A DNA stretch of 64,000 nucleotides, from assembly GCF_021725675.1 (NCBI RefSeq), contig NZ_JAKJPO010000010.1, positions 98,645 to 162,644 of the forward strand, given 5' to 3'. The stretch's first letter is position 1, and the number at the start of each line of letters is the position of its first letter. Below, one piece after another: positions 44,108 through 58,120 of this stretch. This stretch comes from Marilutibacter chinensis (GTDB taxonomy: Bacteria; Pseudomonadota; Gammaproteobacteria; Xanthomonadales; Xanthomonadaceae). Position numbers and translations under genes: made by a program. The notes below the pieces were generated by a model, which saw only the letters and a program-made list of their open reading frames with translations, was not told the origin of the DNA and searched no databases.

Positions 44108-44599
44108 ATGAAGATCGAGAAAGATCGCGTCGTCCGTTTTCATTACACAGTTTCCGAAAGCCCCGTGTCCGAGGGCCAGGAGCCGCTGGAAAGCTCCGAG
44201 GGACGCGATCCGCTGGCGATCCTGATCGGCCACAACAACATCATCCCGGGCCTGGAACAGGCGATGGACGGACGCGAGGCCGGCGAGAAGTTCGAGGTCG
44301 ACGTGAAGGCGGCCGATGCGTACGGCGAGATCAAGGAAGGCCTGACCCAGCGGGTGCCGAAGAAGTACTTCAAGGGCCAGAAGATCGCCCCGGGCATGCA
44401 GGCGGTCCTGCAGACCAACTTCGGCCCGCGCGCTGTGACCATTTCCAAGATCGGCATGAGCGTGGTCGATGTCGACCTCAACCACCCGATGGCGGGCAAG
44501 GACCTGCATTTCGCGATCGATATCGTCGAGGTCCGCGAGGCCAGCGCCGAGGAGATCGAGCACGGTCACGTGCACGGCGACGGCGGCGTGGAGCACTGA
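44108..44599 (+). CDS. slyD: FKBP-type peptidyl-prolyl isomerase, SlyD-like
   Basis: A 163-residue SlyD-type protein. FKBP part: MKIEKDRVVRFHYTVSESPV and LIGHNNIIPGLEQAMDG. The insert-in-flap chaperone domain follows (AYGEIKEGLTQRVPKKYFKG to GMSVVDVDLNHPMAGKDLHF). The C-terminus HGHVHGDGGVEH has some metal-binding His but is much shorter than the E. coli His-rich tail. It is cytoplasmic and aids folding and nickel handling. In-frame codons upstream exist, but the family begins at this ATG. Confidence 0.88.
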   Translation: MKIEKDRVVRFHYTVSESPVSEGQEPLESSEGRDPLAILIGHNNIIPGLEQAMDGREAGEKFEVDVKAADAYGEIKEGLTQRVPKKYFKGQKIAPGMQAVLQTNFGPRAVTISKIGMSVVDVDLNHPMAGKDLHFAIDIVEVREASAEEIEHGHVHGDGGVEH

Positions 44600-44770
44600 G
44601 CCGCATCGCGAAGGTTCCGGACGTTCGCCGGACATCGTCGCCGGCGCGATCGCCAGCTACCGACGGCCCGCCTTGCGCGGGCCGTTCGCGTTTCCGGCAC
44701 GACCGGTATCGCCGCCATGGCGCCGCGGCGTCTACACTCGCCGGCTCCGGGGCGAGACAGAGCAGGACAG

Positions 44771-46042
44771 ATGGGCGCAGGCCCTAGGACACGGCAGGAC
44801 TGGGTGCCGTTGGCGGGACGGGAGCGGATCGCGGCGCTGGACGTGCTGCGGGGGCTGGCCTTGCTCGGCATCGCCCTGATGAACGTGGAATGGTTCAGCG
44901 CACCGCTGGTCGCGCGCGTGGACGGCATCGATCCCGCCGCCAGCGGCCTCGACCTGTGGCTGGACGCGGCGAGCTACGTCCTGGTCAGCGGCAAGTTCTG
45001 GGTGCTGTTCGCGCTGCTGTTCGGAATGGGCTTCGCGGTGATGCAGGCGCGTGCGCAGGAGGCCGGCCGCGCGTTCGCGCCGTTCTATCTGCGGCGCACG
45101 TTCGCCCTGCTGGCGATCGGCGTGGTTCACGCCTGCCTGATCTGGTCCGGCGATATCCTGGTCGCCTATGCGCTGGCGGCATTGTTGATGCTGGCCTGCT
45201 TCAGCCGTGCGCCGGTGCGCGGCCTCTGGGCCTGGGGGGGCGCGCTGTATTACGCGATCGCAGGCGTGGTGGCGCTGTTCGCGCTGTTGCTGGCGCTGTT
45301 CGGCGGTACGGTCGACGGGGCCGGCGATCAGGCCGAAGTCGCCCGCCAGCTGGCGCTGCAGCGCGACGAGGTCGTGGCCTACACCGGTGACAGCTACCTG
45401 GCGGCGACCGCATTCCGGATCCGCTTCCTGCTCGTCAGTCTCGGCGACACGCTGTTCTTCCTGCCGATGGCGCTGGGTGTGTTCGTGTTCGGCGCCTGGC
45501 TGGTGCGCAGTGGTGCGGTGGCCGACGCCGATGGTCATCGCCGCCTGTTCCGGAGCTTCTCATGGGGCGCCGCGCCGCTCGGCCTGGCGCTGACGCTGGT
45601 GGGCGTGGCGATCGATCCGGCACCGGATCTCGTCAGCGGGGCCGGTGCGCGGCCGATGGCCGCCGCGGCGTTCCAGCTGGCCGGAGCGCCGCTGCTGAGC
45701 CTGGGCTACCTGGGCTGGGTCGTGCTCGCGCTGCAGCGCGGCGGGCGCTGGCTGCGTCTGCTCGCCCCGGCCGGGCGGATGGCGCTGACCCTGTACCTGA
45801 TGCAGTCGGCGGTCGGCACGCTGGTGTTCTACGGCTACGGTTTCGGGCTGTGGGGGCAGGTCGGCCGCAGCGCCCAGGTCGCCGGCGTGCTGGTGGTGTT
45901 CGTCCTGCAACTGGTCATCGCCCATGCATGGATGGCACGCTTCCGCTTCGGACCCGTCGAATGGCTGTGGCGGGGCCTGACCTATCGGGCGCTGCCGCCG
46001 CTGCGGCGGTCGTCCGGCTCCTCCCCTGAAGCAGCTTCCTGA
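44771..46042 (+). CDS. DUF418 (YeiB-like) membrane protein
   Basis: A 423-residue protein with about ten helices. RIAALDVLRGLALLGIALMN at the start, VSGKFWVLFALLFGMGFAVM and the C-terminal RMALTLYLMQSAVGTLVFYG match the YeiB/DUF418 acyltransferase-3-like family. It is proposed to modify or move a lipid or sugar, but unproven. Start ATG 44771 has AGGACAG upstream. The next gene starts eight bases after the stop. Confidence 0.88.
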   Translation: MGAGPRTRQDWVPLAGRERIAALDVLRGLALLGIALMNVEWFSAPLVARVDGIDPAASGLDLWLDAASYVLVSGKFWVLFALLFGMGFAVMQARAQEAGRAFAPFYLRRTFALLAIGVVHACLIWSGDILVAYALAALLMLACFSRAPVRGLWAWGGALYYAIAGVVALFALLLALFGGTVDGAGDQAEVARQLALQRDEVVAYTGDSYLAATAFRIRFLLVSLGDTLFFLPMALGVFVFGAWLVRSGAVADADGHRRLFRSFSWGAAPLGLALTLVGVAIDPAPDLVSGAGARPMAAAAFQLAGAPLLSLGYLGWVVLALQRGGRWLRLLAPAGRMALTLYLMQSAVGTLVFYGYGFGLWGQVGRSAQVAGVLVVFVLQLVIAHAWMARFRFGPVEWLWRGLTYRALPPLRRSSGSSPEAAS

Positions 46043-46050
46043 ATCTGTCG

Positions 46051-47310
46051 ATGACACAACACGAAGACGTCGTGATCGTGGGCGCGGGCGTGATCGGCCT
46101 GGCGACCGCACTGGCATTGCTCGAGTCCGGACGCGAGGTGAAGGTGGTCGATGCCGGCCGCATCGGCGGCGGCACCTCGCACGGCAACTGCGGCACGATC
46201 ACCCCCAGCCATGCGCCGCCGCTGGCCGCACCGGGAATGGTCGCGACCGCGTTGAAGTGGATGTTCACCCCGGATGCGCCGCTGTACATCAAGCCCGGTT
46301 TCGACCCGGCGCTGTGGCGCTGGTTGCTGCATTTCGCCGCACGTTGCAACGAGCGCGACTGGCGCGCGAGCGCGGTGGCGAAAGGGGCGTTGCTGAACGA
46401 CTCGCGCGAGCGCCTGGAGCAATGGGTGTCGCGCTTCGGGCTGCAGTGCGAGTTCAGGGCCTCGGGCGAGGATTACGTGTTCCGCGATCCGCGCGAACTC
46501 GAGCACGGCCTGAAGGAAGTCGCGCTGCTGCGCGAGCTGGGCGTGCCGGTCGAGGTGGTCGACGGCGCCGCCTACGAGGCGATGGAGCCGGCACTCAAGC
46601 CCGGGATTGCCGGTGCGATCCGCTTCGACGGCGACGCATCGCTGCGGCCGGACCGCTACGTGGCCGAGCTGGCAAGGGCGGTGCGCGAGCGTGGCGGCAC
46701 GATCCTCGAGCATTGCCAAGTGAAGGCGGTCGGGACCGCGTCGGGACCTCCGCACGTGGATACAGCCCAGGGCCGGCTGCAGGCCCGCGACGTGGTGCTG
46801 GCGACCGGCGCCTGGTCGCCGCGGCTCGCCGATGCGTTCGGCGTGCCGGTGCTCAAGCGCGTGCTGCAGCCGGGCAAGGGTTACTCGATCACCTACAGTC
46901 GCCCGGACCTGGTGCCACGCCGCCCGCTGGTGCTGCACGAGCGCTCGGTCTGCGTGACGGTCTGGAGCGGCGGCTTCCGCCTCGGCAGCACGATGGAGTT
47001 CTCCGGCTATGACACCGCGCTCAACCCGCGCCGCCTGGCCGCGCTGGAGCGAGGCGCGGCGGAGTACCTGCACGAGCCGGTCGGCCCCGAGGTGATCGAG
47101 CGCTGGTACGGATGGCGTCCGATGAGCCGCGACGACGTGCCGGTGATCGGGGCGGTGCCCGGGCGGGACGGACTCTGGCTGGCCACCGGTCACGGCATGA
47201 TGGGCGTGAGCATGAGCGCCGGCACCGGTCAGCTGCTCGCCGACCTGATGATGCAGCGGACACCGGCGGTCGATCCGGCACCGTTCCGGATGGAACGCTT
47301 CGTCCGCTGA
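46051..47310 (+). CDS. FAD-dependent oxidoreductase, D-amino-acid dehydrogenase-like
   Basis: A 419-residue DAO-family protein. The FAD dinucleotide motif is IVGAGVIGLATALALLESGR followed by GGGTSHGNCGTITPSHAPPL, which is the DadA2 pattern. GWRPMSRDDVPVIGAVPGRD and GHGMMGVSMSAGTGQLLADL close the FAD site. It would oxidise D-amino acids and pass electrons to quinones at the inner membrane. Near-adjacent to DUF418 on the same strand; 68 bases separate it from the glutathione reductase gene. Confidence 0.88.
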   Translation: MTQHEDVVIVGAGVIGLATALALLESGREVKVVDAGRIGGGTSHGNCGTITPSHAPPLAAPGMVATALKWMFTPDAPLYIKPGFDPALWRWLLHFAARCNERDWRASAVAKGALLNDSRERLEQWVSRFGLQCEFRASGEDYVFRDPRELEHGLKEVALLRELGVPVEVVDGAAYEAMEPALKPGIAGAIRFDGDASLRPDRYVAELARAVRERGGTILEHCQVKAVGTASGPPHVDTAQGRLQARDVVLATGAWSPRLADAFGVPVLKRVLQPGKGYSITYSRPDLVPRRPLVLHERSVCVTVWSGGFRLGSTMEFSGYDTALNPRRLAALERGAAEYLHEPVGPEVIERWYGWRPMSRDDVPVIGAVPGRDGLWLATGHGMMGVSMSAGTGQLLADLMMQRTPAVDPAPFRMERFVR

Positions 47311-47378
47311 GCAGGGGTGCACGCGGCTGCACGCGGCTGGTAGAAATGTCGTCCCTTCCGCGCAACCGCGAGGTCCTC

Positions 47379-48779
47379 GTGTCCGAGTCCGATGCAAACG
47401 GAGCCCGCGCCGCCGGCGAGTTCGACCTGATCGTGATCGGTGGCGGATCCGGCGGTCTGGCCGGCGCGTTCCGTGCCGCCGAACACGGGGCCCGGGTCGC
47501 CCTGATGGAGCCCTCGGCGCTGGGTGGCACCTGCGTCAACGTCGGCTGCGTGCCGAAGAAGGCGATGTGGCTGGCGGCCGAGGTCGGCCGCCGGCTGGCG
47601 ATGGCCGGGCCGCTCGGCTTCCCGGTGCAGGCCCGGGCACTGGACTGGCCGACCTTCATCGCCCATCGCGAGCGCTACATCCACAACATCCACCAGAGCT
47701 ATCGGCGACGCATCGACGCCGCCGGCATCGTGCATCTGCCGCGACACGGACGACTGGTCGAACGGATGCGGTCCGGTGGCGGCGTGGTCGAATGCGACGA
47801 CGGCCTGCGCCTGCAGGCGCAGCGGATCCTGATCGCCACCGGCGGGCACGCGCTGCGGCCCGACATTCCCGGTGCCGGGCTCGGCGCGGTTTCGGACGAT
47901 TTCTTCCGGTGGACCGCCGCCCCGGAGCGGATCGCGGTCGTCGGTGGCGGCTACATCGCGGTCGAACTGGCCGGCGTGCTGCAGCAGCTCGGCAGCCGCG
48001 TCGAGATGCTGGTGCGCGGCGAACGCCTGCTGCATGGTTTCGATGCCGCAATCGCAGAGCAACTGGCGGACGACTACTGCCAGGCCGGCATCCGCCTGAG
48101 CCTGGGGTGCCCGGTTGCGGAGCTCCAGCGCGACGACGACGGCCAGCTGCGGGTACGCGACGGCGCCGGCACCTGGCATGGCCCCTACGACCAGGTGCTG
48201 TTCGCGACCGGGCGCGGCCCCAATACCCATGGCCTCGGGCTGCCGGAGGTCGGCGTCGAAACCGATGCGGACGGCCATGTCCGGGTCGACGCCGGCCACG
48301 CGACCTCGGCGCCGGGCATCCATGCAGTCGGCGACGTGACCGCGGACATGGCATTGACTCCGGTCGCGATCGCCGCCGCGCGCAGGTTGATGAGCCACGT
48401 GTTCGGCGGCGCCGCGGACCCGGCGCTGGACCAGACCAACGTGCCGACGGTGGTGTTCTCCCACCCGCCCGTTGGCGCCGTCGGGCTGACCGAGGCGCAG
48501 GCCCGCGAACGGCATGGCGATGCCGCGGTACGGGTCTACACGACCGGGTTCCGGCCGATGCTGGAAGCATTGACAGACACCCCGCAGCGAAGCCTGTTCA
48601 AGCTGGTCTGCATCGGAGAGGAGCGCCGCGTGGTCGGGCTGCACCTGCTCGGCGAGGCAGCCGACGAGATCCTGCAGGGTTTCGCGGTCGCGCTGAAGAA
48701 GGGCATTACCCTGCAGGACCTGCACGACACGATCGCGATCCATCCGACCAGTGCCGAGGAGATCGTGCTGCTGAGATGA
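47379..48779 (+). CDS. gor: Glutathione-disulfide reductase
   Basis: A 466-residue enzyme of the pyridine nucleotide-disulfide oxidoreductase family. FAD motif DLIVIGGGSGGLAGAFRAAE, redox pair GGTCVNVGCVPKK, NADPH motif IAVVGGGYIAVELAGVL, and the C-terminal His-Glu dyad in IAIHPTSAEE are all intact. It keeps cytoplasmic glutathione reduced. I prefer GTG 47379 because GCGAGG lies five bases upstream; ATG 47346 adds 11 residues but has no SD. Confidence 0.92.
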   Translation: MSESDANGARAAGEFDLIVIGGGSGGLAGAFRAAEHGARVALMEPSALGGTCVNVGCVPKKAMWLAAEVGRRLAMAGPLGFPVQARALDWPTFIAHRERYIHNIHQSYRRRIDAAGIVHLPRHGRLVERMRSGGGVVECDDGLRLQAQRILIATGGHALRPDIPGAGLGAVSDDFFRWTAAPERIAVVGGGYIAVELAGVLQQLGSRVEMLVRGERLLHGFDAAIAEQLADDYCQAGIRLSLGCPVAELQRDDDGQLRVRDGAGTWHGPYDQVLFATGRGPNTHGLGLPEVGVETDADGHVRVDAGHATSAPGIHAVGDVTADMALTPVAIAAARRLMSHVFGGAADPALDQTNVPTVVFSHPPVGAVGLTEAQARERHGDAAVRVYTTGFRPMLEALTDTPQRSLFKLVCIGEERRVVGLHLLGEAADEILQGFAVALKKGITLQDLHDTIAIHPTSAEEIVLLR

Positions 48780-48923
48780 CGTCCCGCCGCGCTCCCCGTT
48801 CGCTCGGCGAGGGCGTGCAGGGGCCCGTCCTCCGGAGCAGGCGTGTCCGCACCATGAGCGCACCGCAACCGGGGGAGCGGCGCGGGCGCCATCTGCAATG
48901 CGTCCCGTTCCGGAGGGCCCGGC

Positions 48924-48929
48924 TAGAAT
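48924..48929 (+). promoter_or_regulatory. -10 like element abutting hutG start
   Basis: TAGAAT ends six bases before the hutG ATG, which places the expected transcription start almost exactly on the start codon. The nearest GGAGGG (48911-48916) is too far from the ATG to act as an SD. A leaderless message is therefore plausible; no good -35 is visible. Confidence 0.35.
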
Positions 48930-48935
48930 GCTTCC

Positions 48936-49730
48936 ATGCATTCCGACAGCGTCTTCACCCTTCACCGCGGCCACGCTCCGCTGCTGGTCAGCCTGCCGCA
49001 CGACGGCAGCCTGATTCCCGACGACATCGCCGCTCGCATGGTGCCGCAGGCGCGACGCGCGCCCGACACCGACTGGCACGTCGCGCGGCTGTATGCGTTC
49101 GCGCGCGAACTGGGCGCGTCGATCATCGTGCCGGTCTATTCGCGCTACGTAGTCGACCTCAATCGGCCTCCGGACGACGTGTCGCTGTATCCGGGCCAGA
49201 ACACCACCGGGTTGTGCCCGGCCGTGCGGTTCAGTGGCGAGCCCGTCTATCTCGACGGCGAGGCCCCGGACGAGGCCGAGATCGGCGCACGCGTCGAAAC
49301 CTTCTGGCGCCCCTACCACGACGCCCTGCTCGGCGAGCTCGACCGTCTGCGTGCCGAACACGGCCGCGCGGTGCTGTGGGAAGGGCATTCGATCCGCAGC
49401 GTGGTACCGTTCCTGTTCGACGGCCGGTTGCCCGACCTCAACCTCGGCACCGCCGGCGGCGCGAGCTGCCGGCCTTCACTGATCGCGATGCTGGAGGCGG
49501 TGCTGGCATCGCAGACCGGCTACAGCCACGTGGTCAACGGCCGCTTCAAGGGCGGCTACATCACCCGCCACTACGGCCGCCCCGACGACGGCATCGACGC
49601 CGTGCAGCTTGAACTCGCCCAGCTCAACTACATGGACGAGGACAGCTTCGAATACCTTCCCGACCGTGCCGCGCGCCTGCAGCCACTGTTGCGCACGCTG
49701 CTGGAGACCTGCCTGCGCCCCGGGACCTGA
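48936..49730 (+). CDS. hutG: N-formylglutamate deformylase
   Basis: A 264-residue protein of the N-formylglutamate amidohydrolase family: LLVSLPHDGSLIPDDIAARM, DTDWHVARLYAFARELGASI, VDLNRPPDDVSLYPGQNTTG, ETFWRPYHDALLGELDRLRA and WEGHSIRSVVPFLFDG. It performs the last step of the five-enzyme histidine degradation route, giving glutamate and formate. No other hut gene is in the window, so it is separated from its pathway or has another N-formyl substrate. Confidence 0.92.
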   Translation: MHSDSVFTLHRGHAPLLVSLPHDGSLIPDDIAARMVPQARRAPDTDWHVARLYAFARELGASIIVPVYSRYVVDLNRPPDDVSLYPGQNTTGLCPAVRFSGEPVYLDGEAPDEAEIGARVETFWRPYHDALLGELDRLRAEHGRAVLWEGHSIRSVVPFLFDGRLPDLNLGTAGGASCRPSLIAMLEAVLASQTGYSHVVNGRFKGGYITRHYGRPDDGIDAVQLELAQLNYMDEDSFEYLPDRAARLQPLLRTLLETCLRPGT

Positions 49731-49752
49731 CCGGCTGCGCACGCAAGCGGCA

Positions 49753-49826
49753 CGTAGAAGCGTCGTAGGCTGCGATCGGGTTTTCACGGGAAAGCTTCAT
49801 CGCGGCTCATGCCGCTGCGACCGTAG
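49753..49826. repeat. Intergenic palindromic repeat, copy A
   Basis: CGTAG..GCGTCGTAGGCTGCGAT on the left and ATCGCGGCTCATGCCGCTGCG..CGTAG on the right form an imperfect inverted repeat around GGGTTTTCACGGGAAAGC. The core closely matches the reverse complement of the element at 58030-58095. This is a common xanthomonad intergenic family. It sits between the hutG and parE 3' ends. Confidence 0.7.
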
Positions 49827-49847
49827 CTTGCACGGGGAGGCGGATGT

Positions 49848-51755
<1,908 letters not shown>

Positions 51756-51888
51756 CGGGGCGAACTCATCGGGGAAGGCGTCGGACTGCGGTGATGCGTG
51801 CAGCGATGGTCGGGGGGCTCGGCAGGAAATTCAACCGCGCCAAACCGTTCCGGCTGTGCTAGGGCGCCGGCGCGGGGCGCGGGCGGAC

Positions 51889-51902
51889 TTGACCGGGGTC
51901 AA
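51889..51902 (+). promoter_or_regulatory. FNR/DNR-type binding site upstream of globin
   Basis: TTGACCGGGGTCAA has perfect half-sites TTGAC and GTCAA with four bases between, the Crp/FNR-superfamily pattern (TTGAT/C-N4-A/GTCAA). Its centre is 61 bases before the globin ATG; a class II layout would put transcription start about 20 bases upstream of that ATG. Control by oxygen- or NO-responsive regulators is inferred. Confidence 0.6.
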
Positions 51903-51956
51903 ACGCGGTGCCGGCCGTCGCGGGCACCCTGTGCGGCGACCGACACGGAGCCTGTC

Positions 51957-52361
51957 ATGACCGATACCTTCAACGACCTCCAGCAGAGCTATGGCCGCTG
52001 TCTCGCCCGGCGCGGGTTCATCGAGCGCTTCTACCAGATATTCATGGCCAGCCATCCGGACATCGAGCCGATGTTCGCCCGCACCGACTTCCAGAAGCAG
52101 CGGCTGGCGCTGCGACGCGGGATCAGCGTCGCGATCCTGCATGCTGGCGGCAGCGCGATCGTCACCCGGACCTGCGCGCAGATGGCCGAGGTCCATGGCC
52201 GGCAGGGCCGGGCGCCGGTGCCGCCGGCGCTGTACCCGTACTGGATCGACAGCCTGCTCGTGGCGGTGGCGGAATTCGACGAGGACGCCGACGAGACGCT
52301 GCTGGCGCGGTGGCGGGCGGCGATGCAACGCGTATGCGAGTTCTTCACGCACCACTATTGA
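51957..52361 (+). CDS. Single-domain globin
   Basis: A 134-residue globin. RRGFIERFYQIFMASHPDIE (B-C region), FARTDFQKQRLALRRGISVA (E helix) and the likely proximal His in CAQMAEVHGRQG (F8) are in order, and PYWIDSLLVAVAEFD gives the G helix. The pattern is that of bacterial single-domain globins near flavohemoglobin/SDgb types; it lacks a reductase domain. It may bind O2 or detoxify NO, and the FNR/DNR-like site upstream supports such a role. Confidence 0.85.
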   Translation: MTDTFNDLQQSYGRCLARRGFIERFYQIFMASHPDIEPMFARTDFQKQRLALRRGISVAILHAGGSAIVTRTCAQMAEVHGRQGRAPVPPALYPYWIDSLLVAVAEFDEDADETLLARWRAAMQRVCEFFTHHY

Positions 52362-52487
52362 GTGCCCATCGCCGGCGTTCACGCAGGGGCAGGGCGCCGG
52401 GGACTAGCGTGATGGGGCCGGCCTTGGGGAAGACGGCCGGTGGCGCCGGCCACCGAGAAGCATTTCCACCCGACAGGAGAGCCCACG

Positions 52488-52742
52488 ATGAAGATCCGGA
52501 TCCTCACCATTCCCCTGGTGACCTTCGCGTTGGCGGCCGCGTCTCCGGCGTTCGCGCAGAAGGCCCAGACCGATCGCTCGGAGGACGCCCGCCAGAAGGC
52601 CGCCGAACAGGCCCGGGCCGGGAAGGAGGACGACGAGCGGGACGAGGCCGGTGCCGACCGGGCCGAATCCGCGGCCGACAGCGCCTCGGACGAGGAGGAA
52701 CAGCCGGTCGAGCCCGAGGAAGAGGACGACTATCGCGCCTGA
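52488..52742 (+). CDS. Small highly charged exported protein
   Basis: An 84-residue precursor with a Sec signal (KIRILTIPLVTFALAAASPA then FAQ). The mature part of about 60 residues has no hydrophobic core: it alternates basic-acidic helix-like residues (SEDARQKAAEQARAGKEDDE) and ends in a Glu/Asp-rich tail (EEEQPVEPEEEDDYRA). It should be intrinsically disordered or a single helix in the periplasm. No family recognised. AGGAG is eight bases upstream of the ATG. Confidence 0.72.
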   Translation: MKIRILTIPLVTFALAAASPAFAQKAQTDRSEDARQKAAEQARAGKEDDERDEAGADRAESAADSASDEEEQPVEPEEEDDYRA

Positions 52743-54557
<1,815 letters not shown>

Positions 54558-54569
54558 AAGCCGGGATAG

Positions 54570-54648
54570 GCCACGGATTGGCGCGGATGCACGCGGATAA
54601 GGCAGGAATAAAGCGCTTTATCCGTGTCTATCCGTGTAAATCCGCGGC
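54570..54648. repeat. Large inverted repeat in pyrG-kdsA gap
   Basis: A 31-base arm at 54570-54600 (GCCACGGATTGGCGCGGATG...) pairs with 54618-54648 at 24 of 31 positions. Each arm holds tandem GCGGAT/CACGGAT words, and the loop contains a perfect AAAGCGCTTT palindrome (54610-54619). The same element type recurs in the next gap. Confidence 0.8.
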
Positions 54649-54675
54649 AAAAACGAATGTCTCGAGGAGTGCCAA

Positions 54676-55509
54676 GTGAAACTCTGCGGTTTTGAGATCG
54701 GCCTGGACCGACCCTTCTTCCTGATCGCCGGTCCGTGCGTGATCGAGTCGATGCAACTGCAGCTCGACACCGCCGGCACGCTGAAGGAGATCACCGCCGA
54801 ACTCGGCATCCCCTTCATCTTCAAGTCCAGCTTCGACAAGGCCAACCGCACCTCGGTTTCGGGCTTCCGCGGTCCTGGCATGGAAGAGGGCCTGAAAGTG
54901 CTGGCCGAGGTGAAGAAGCAGCTCGGCGTGCCGGTACTGACCGACGTCCACGAGTACACTCCGCTCGACGAGGTCGCCTCGGTCGTCGACGTGCTGCAGA
55001 CCCCCGCGTTCCTGTGCCGGCAGACCGACTTCATCCAGAACGTCGCCCGCGCCGGCAAGCCGGTGAACATCAAGAAAGGCCAGTTCCTGTCGCCGTGGGA
55101 GATGAAGCATGTCGCCGAGAAGGCGCTGGCCACCGGCAACACCGACATCATGGTCTGCGAGCGTGGCGCCAGCTTCGGCTACAACAACCTGGTCAGCGAC
55201 ATGCGCTCGCTGAGCGTGATGCGCGACACCGGCTGCCCGGTCGTGTTCGACGCCACCCATTCGGTGCAGCTGCCCGGCGGCGCCGGCGGCAAGAGCGGCG
55301 GCCAGCGCGAGTTCGTGCCGGTGCTGTCGCGTGCGGCGATGGCGGTGGGCATCAGCGGCATCTTCATGGAAACCCACCCGGATCCGGACAAGGCCCTGTC
55401 CGACGGCCCGAACGCCTGGCCGCTGCCGAAGATGCGTGCGCTGCTGGAGACGCTGCTTGAGATCGACCGCGTCACCAAGAAGAACGGCTTTCTCGAAGCC
55501 GGGCTGTGA
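54676..55509 (+). CDS. kdsA: 3-deoxy-8-phosphooctulonate synthase
   Basis: A 277-residue DAHP-synthase-family enzyme. [73 protein letters not shown] and [17 protein letters not shown] are diagnostic. It condenses PEP with arabinose-5-phosphate for KDO in LPS. The start is GTG with a strong GAGGAG seven bases upstream. It uses PEP, the product of the enolase encoded next. Confidence 0.97.
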   Translation: MKLCGFEIGLDRPFFLIAGPCVIESMQLQLDTAGTLKEITAELGIPFIFKSSFDKANRTSVSGFRGPGMEEGLKVLAEVKKQLGVPVLTDVHEYTPLDEVASVVDVLQTPAFLCRQTDFIQNVARAGKPVNIKKGQFLSPWEMKHVAEKALATGNTDIMVCERGASFGYNNLVSDMRSLSVMRDTGCPVVFDATHSVQLPGGAGGKSGGQREFVPVLSRAAMAVGISGIFMETHPDPDKALSDGPNAWPLPKMRALLETLLEIDRVTKKNGFLEAGL

Positions 55510-55515
55510 TTTTCC

Positions 55516-55596
55516 GCCACGGGTTCGCGCGGATCGACACGGATGAAGCATCAGGGAAGTAGGTTCTATCCGCGTTCATCCGCGTAACTCCGTGGC
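55516..55596. repeat. Large inverted repeat in kdsA-eno gap
   Basis: Arm 55516-55547 (GCCACGGGTTCGCGCGGATC...) pairs imperfectly with 55564-55596 (TTCTATCCGCGTTCATCCGCG...). It shares the GCCACGG, CGCGGAT and ACGGAT words with the pyrG-kdsA gap element, including matching ends. It starts six bases after the kdsA stop. Confidence 0.8.
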
Positions 55597-55616
55597 CAAC
55601 AACCTCTCCTTCCTGA

Positions 55617-56930
<1,314 letters not shown>

Positions 56931-56933
56931 GCG

Positions 56934-57314
56934 ATGGGCCAGCCGGCGGACAGGAACGGGAGATGGTGGGTATTGCCCGCCGTGCTGCTGTTCCTGCTCG
57001 CCATGATGATCTATCTGCAGTTCCGGTTGTGGATCGGCGAGGGCGGCCGTCATGCGGTCGCCGAACTGGAGGCGCAGGTCGAACAGCAGGTCCAGGACAA
57101 CGCCTCGCGCCAGCAGCGCAACGATGCGCTGGTGGCGGAGGTGGCCGACCTCAAGAACCTGTCCTCCGGCGGCGCCGCGGTCGAGGAGCGGGCCCGCAGC
57201 GAACTGGGCATGATCAAGCCTGGCGAAGTGTTCTATCGGGTCGTCGAGCCGGACGGTGTGCCGGCGCGGATGGCCGACCCCGCGACGCCGCAACGGGACG
57301 AACCAGTGCAATGA
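56934..57314 (+). CDS. ftsB: Cell division protein FtsB
   Basis: A 126-residue bitopic protein: one N-terminal helix ([20 protein letters not shown]), then a coiled coil ([20 protein letters not shown] and [16 protein letters not shown]), and the conserved [20 protein letters not shown]. With FtsL and FtsQ it recruits septal synthesis enzymes. It ends in ATGA overlap with ispD and is 23 residues longer than the E. coli protein. Confidence 0.93.
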   Translation: MGQPADRNGRWWVLPAVLLFLLAMMIYLQFRLWIGEGGRHAVAELEAQVEQQVQDNASRQQRNDALVAEVADLKNLSSGGAAVEERARSELGMIKPGEVFYRVVEPDGVPARMADPATPQRDEPVQ

Positions 57315-58030
57315 GCGGTGCCGACATCTGGGCAGTGGTGCCGGCAGCCGGGCGGGGCACGCGCTTCGGCGGGGATACCCCCAAGCAATATCTGCAGGTC
57401 GACGGCCAGCCGCTGCTGGCGTATGCACTCGATGCGCTGCTCGCGCATCCGCGCGTCGCCGGTGCAACGGTCGCGCTCGCCGCGGTGGACGCCAGCTGGC
57501 CGGGCTGGAGCGAACGGCAGGGCAAGCCGGTCCTGTGCTGCACGGGCGGGGGCGAGCGGGCCGATTCGGTGCTGGCCGCGTTGCGCGTGCTGCCACAGGT
57601 GGCAGGCGCGGATTCGCTGGTGCTGGTACACGACGCGGCGCGGCCGAACCTCGCCCACGACGATCTCGACCGCCTGATCAGCGTGGCCGAGGCGGGATCC
57701 GACGGCGCGATCCTGGCCGCACCGGTGCGCGACACCCTCAAGCGGGCCGACGATGCCGGTCGCATCGTTTCCACCGAACCGCGCGAGCGGCTGTGGCGCG
57801 CGCTGACTCCGCAGGCGTTCCGCCGCAAGCCGCTGATCGACGCGCTGCAGCGCGCCCGCGACGACGGCGTGTCCGTGACCGACGAGGCGATGGCGATGGA
57901 GCGGCAAGGACGACACCCGCGGCTGGTCGAAGGCAGGGAAGACAACTTCAAGGTCACCACGCCGGCCGATCTCGAGCGCTTTCGCTTCATACTTTCGCAG
58001 CGGCACGCGGGCTTCGCGCAGAACCCGTAG
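57311..58030 (+). CDS. ispD: 2-C-methyl-D-erythritol 4-phosphate cytidylyltransferase
   Basis: A 239-residue nucleotidyltransferase. The CTP-binding [66 protein letters not shown] and [18 protein letters not shown] with [13 protein letters not shown] are typical. It carries out the CTP-dependent third step of the MEP pathway. Overlaps ftsB by four bases. Confidence 0.95.
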   Translation: MSGADIWAVVPAAGRGTRFGGDTPKQYLQVDGQPLLAYALDALLAHPRVAGATVALAAVDASWPGWSERQGKPVLCCTGGGERADSVLAALRVLPQVAGADSLVLVHDAARPNLAHDDLDRLISVAEAGSDGAILAAPVRDTLKRADDAGRIVSTEPRERLWRALTPQAFRRKPLIDALQRARDDGVSVTDEAMAMERQGRHPRLVEGREDNFKVTTPADLERFRFILSQRHAGFAQNP

Positions 58031-58095
58031 GCACGGCGCAAGCCGCAATGAGGCTTCCGCGGGAAGGCCCGATCGCGGCTTGCACCGCTCCTGCG
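58030..58095. repeat. Intergenic palindromic repeat, copy B
   Basis: GGCGCAAGCCGC (58035-58046) pairs with GCGGCTTGCACC (58075-58086) at 11 of 12 positions around AATGAGGCTTCCGCGGGAAG. The reverse complement aligns with the element at 49753-49826, so the two copies are in opposite orientation. It fills the ispD-ispF gap. Confidence 0.7.
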
Positions 58096-58120
58096 AAGGA
58101 TCCGCAACGAGGAAAAGACC

